NCBI GenBank assembly: GCA_018665505.1
Contig: JABJCS010000336.1
Coordinates: forward strand, 1-17,787
Source of the DNA: Alphaproteobacteria bacterium
GTDB lineage: Bacteria > Pseudomonadota > Alphaproteobacteria > UBA8366
Length of the DNA: 17,787 bases
Reading direction: 5' to 3'
Position 1 is the first letter of the stretch. Every line of letters begins with the position of its first letter. The notes beneath the pieces were generated by a model, which was not told the DNA's origin, made no database searches, and saw only the letters and a program-made list of their open reading frames with translations. Positions 15,681-17,787 of the stretch are shown piece by piece. Both the position numbers and the translations under genes were made by a program.

Positions 15681-16934
15681 ATGCGGCAAAATTACTCCAT
15701 CATAAGCCTCGCGCGGAATGCGCTCAGTTTTCATAAAAACTGGGAGAAAGCTTGGCGTAGCCCAGATCCAAAGCCGGAATACGATGCCGTCATCGTCGGT
15801 GCGGGCGGACACGGCCTGGCGACCGCTTATTACATGGCGAAGGAACACGGTCTCACGAATATAGCTGTGGTCGAAAAAGGCTGGCTCGGCGGTGGGAATA
15901 CGGGCCGGAACACCACTATCGTCCGGGCGAACTATCTGCAGGATGAAAGCACCGGAATTTACGCCCACGCTCTCAGTATGTGGCCGAAACTCACCAAGGA
16001 ATTGAACTACAACGTCATGTTCAGCCCGCGTGGCGTGCTCCAAATGGCCCACACGGAAGGTGATTTGAAAGAATTTGCTCGCCGCCACAATGCAAATCGC
16101 GTTCTGGGCGTCGATCTTGAGTTCCTTTCGCCGCAGCAAGTTAGGGAATTTTGCCCGATCATTAATATTTCCCGCGATGTGCGCTATCCGGTATTGGGCG
16201 CCAGTCTGCAACGAAAAGCGGGTGTCGCGCGGCATGACGCGGTGGCGTGGGGTTATGCGCGGGGTGCCGACGCGCTCGGCGTCGACATCATTCAGAACTG
16301 TGAGGTAACCGGCTTCGATATCGAGAATGGCGAGATCAGAGGTGTGCGCACCACGCGCGGCAACATTAAGACATCGAAAGTAGGTTGCGTAGCGTCCGGT
16401 CATTCCTCCGCCATGGCGGAGATGGCGGGATTGCGTTTGCCGATCGAAAGCCACCCCCTGCAGGCGCTTGTCTCGGAGCCGTTGAAGCCGATCATGAACA
16501 CGGTCCTCATGTCGAGCACGGTACATGTCTATCTCAGCCAATCAGATAAGGGTGAATTGGTCATTGGTGCCGGCGCCGACCTCTTCAATTCCTATGCGCA
16601 GCGCGGTGCTTTCAATGTCGTCGAACATCAAATGGGTGCACTCACCGAACTTTTTCCGATCTTCAGCCGCATTCGGATGATGCGCAGCTGGGCCGGCATC
16701 GTCGATATTTGCCCCGACGCGAGCCCACTGATCACCAAAACGCCGATCAAGGGTCTCTATTTCAATTGCGGCTGGGGTACCGGTGGGTTCAAGGCGACAC
16801 CAGGATCGGGCCATGTTTTCGCGCACACAATCGCACGCGATGATTCCCACCCAATTGCGGCTCCCTTCGCGTTGTCACGCTTCAGCAGCGGACGTCTCAT
16901 TGACGAAAACATCGCTGCCGCGGTGGCGCATTAG
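15681..16934 (+). CDS. soxB: Heterotetrameric sarcosine oxidase, beta subunit
   Basis: 417 residues, matching alphaproteobacterial SoxB. The N-terminus ([25 protein letters not shown] split around residues 4-28) is characteristic and supports the ATG at 15681, although no clear ribosome site is seen. The FAD-binding [13 protein letters not shown] lies at 39-51, and [15 protein letters not shown] at 66-80 is typical. His185 in ARHDAVAW aligns with His173 of the Corynebacterium enzyme, the residue that carries covalent FMN. GGIVD-like [14 protein letters not shown] and [14 protein letters not shown] near the end complete the fold. The enzyme oxidises sarcosine (N-methylglycine) to glycine in the cytoplasm, passing the methyl carbon to tetrahydrofolate and giving hydrogen peroxide. 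soxD follows after 2 bases and soxA overlaps soxD. Confidence 0.96.
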   Translation: MRQNYSIISLARNALSFHKNWEKAWRSPDPKPEYDAVIVGAGGHGLATAYYMAKEHGLTNIAVVEKGWLGGGNTGRNTTIVRANYLQDESTGIYAHALSMWPKLTKELNYNVMFSPRGVLQMAHTEGDLKEFARRHNANRVLGVDLEFLSPQQVREFCPIINISRDVRYPVLGASLQRKAGVARHDAVAWGYARGADALGVDIIQNCEVTGFDIENGEIRGVRTTRGNIKTSKVGCVASGHSSAMAEMAGLRLPIESHPLQALVSEPLKPIMNTVLMSSTVHVYLSQSDKGELVIGAGADLFNSYAQRGAFNVVEHQMGALTELFPIFSRIRMMRSWAGIVDICPDASPLITKTPIKGLYFNCGWGTGGFKATPGSGHVFAHTIARDDSHPIAAPFALSRFSSGRLIDENIAAAVAH

Positions 16935-16936
16935 CT

Positions 16937-17218
16937 ATGCACATCATCAATTGCCCTTATTGCGGCGAGCGCGACGAGCATGAATTCCACTACGGTGGCG
17001 AAGGCCATATCGCCCGCCCGGCCGAACCCGAGGCGTTGTCCGACGATGAATGGGCGGACTATGTCTTCAAGCGCACCAATCCGAAAGGATGGCATTACGA
17101 GCGCTGGCAGCATGAGGCCGGATGCGGGCGATGGTTCAATGCCGTCCGGCACACGGTTACGCACCAATTCCATGCGATTTATAAGGTTGAAGACGACAAA
17201 CCGGAATTACCCGAATGA
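16937..17218 (+). CDS. soxD: Sarcosine oxidase, delta subunit
   Basis: A 93-residue zinc-binding subunit of tetrameric sarcosine oxidase. The four expected zinc ligands are at exactly the known positions: Cys6 and Cys9 in NCPYCGERDEHEF, His59 and Cys63 in QHEAGCGRWFN. The internal YVFKRTNPKG and the terminal THQFHAIY are also family features. The subunit has no catalytic centre of its own and holds the assembly together. It starts 2 bases after the soxB stop without a clear ribosome site, and its stop overlaps the soxA start in ATGA, so the three genes should be translated as a coupled unit. Confidence 0.96.
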   Translation: MHIINCPYCGERDEHEFHYGGEGHIARPAEPEALSDDEWADYVFKRTNPKGWHYERWQHEAGCGRWFNAVRHTVTHQFHAIYKVEDDKPELPE

Positions 17219-17787
17219 GCCAAAACTTTCGCATCTCATCGGGTGGACGCATCGACCGGGAGGCGCGCGTCTCCTTTATTTTCGACGGTAAATCTTATTC
17301 CGGCTATCACGGCGACACATTGGCGTCCGGTTTGCTCGCCAATGGTGTTCATCTGATTGGGCGCAGTTTTAAGTATCACCGCCCGCGTGGTATTCTCTCT
17401 TCCGGATCCGAGGAGCCGAATGCGCTGGTCACCATCGGCACCGGGGGACGCGCGACCCCTAATCTACGCGCGACACAGGTCGAATTATACGATGGGCTTG
17501 TCGCCGAGAGTCAAAACCGCTGGCCGAGCCTTCGGTTTGATGCCCATGCGATCTTCAATGTATTCTCCCGCCTCCTCCCCGCCGGGTTTTACTACAAGAC
17601 ATTCAAGTGGCCGGCATCGCTTTGGACGACGTACGAGCATTTCATCCGCAGCGCCGCCGGTATGGGCAAAGCGCCAGGTGAAGGCGACCCCGACCGCTAT
17701 GACAAGATGCACCGCCACTGCGACGTGTTGGTGGTCGGTGCGGGGCCAGCCGGTCTTGCGGCGGCACTCGCAGCGGCACGGACAGGC
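17215..17787 (+). CDS. soxA: Sarcosine oxidase, alpha subunit, 3' end beyond the right edge
   Basis: Only the first 191 residues of what is normally a roughly 1000-residue protein are present. Residues 17-105 match the N-terminal 2Fe-2S-like (NoxSA) domain, with the hallmark GYHGDTLASGLLANGV and GRSFKYHRPRGI split around 30-60 and SGSEEPNALVTIG at 63-75. The Rossmann motif VVGAGPAGLAAA begins at 173 and should bind NAD. The folate-binding GcvT-like half lies outside the window. The ATG overlaps the soxD stop by 4 bases. soxG would be expected after it, beyond the edge. Confidence 0.95.
   Translation, partial: MSQNFRISSGGRIDREARVSFIFDGKSYSGYHGDTLASGLLANGVHLIGRSFKYHRPRGILSSGSEEPNALVTIGTGGRATPNLRATQVELYDGLVAESQNRWPSLRFDAHAIFNVFSRLLPAGFYYKTFKWPASLWTTYEHFIRSAAGMGKAPGEGDPDRYDKMHRHCDVLVVGAGPAGLAAALAAARTG

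Noticed and set aside
15591..16541. Long leftward open frame of 316 codons opposite soxB
   Set aside because: It lies antisense to a confidently identified soxB, has no recognisable domain, and its composition is that of a shadow frame.

Overview
The window looks like a moderately GC-rich chromosomal segment from an alphaproteobacterium, probably a marine or soil Rhodospirillales-type organism. This is inferred from the gene families: a soxBDA sarcosine oxidase operon, a cytosolic gamma-glutamyltransferase-like pair, a TauD-type dioxygenase and a large GST. It is not based on any marker gene. Coding density is high, no gap exceeds about 215 bases, and I saw no rRNA, tRNA, transposase, integrase or CRISPR array.

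Layout from left to right. A leftward pair encodes a GST-family protein (cut by the left edge) and a ComA/phosphosulfolactate synthase-family protein. A rightward pair follows: an MBL-fold, RNase Z-like hydrolase and a gene with an in-frame UGA. I read that gene as one selenoprotein of the GrdB/PrdB (glycine/betaine/sarcosine/D-proline reductase component B) family. Next come three leftward genes: a luciferase-like (LLM) flavin oxidoreductase, an aldo/keto reductase and a TauD/TfdA-family dioxygenase. Then two tandem rightward GGT-family Ntn-hydrolase paralogues, and a leftward TetR, membrane-fusion protein and RND pump efflux operon. The right end carries soxB and soxD, with soxA cut by the right edge.

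The most important observation is at 3241-3243. A TGA interrupts an otherwise continuous 291-codon frame exactly where a Sec-Pro-Val-Cys redox motif is expected. A stem-loop with the geometry of a bacterial SECIS element follows at once (3247-3280). A standard annotation would split this gene into a 161-residue protein plus a downstream fragment, and would miss the active site.

A loose biochemical theme runs through the segment. Several genes belong to families acting on sulfur compounds or glutathione (GST, ComA-like, TauD-like, GGT pair). Others belong to families acting on methylated glycine derivatives (GrdB/PrdB-like selenoprotein, sarcosine oxidase). The individual substrates are not established by sequence, and any shared pathway is inference.
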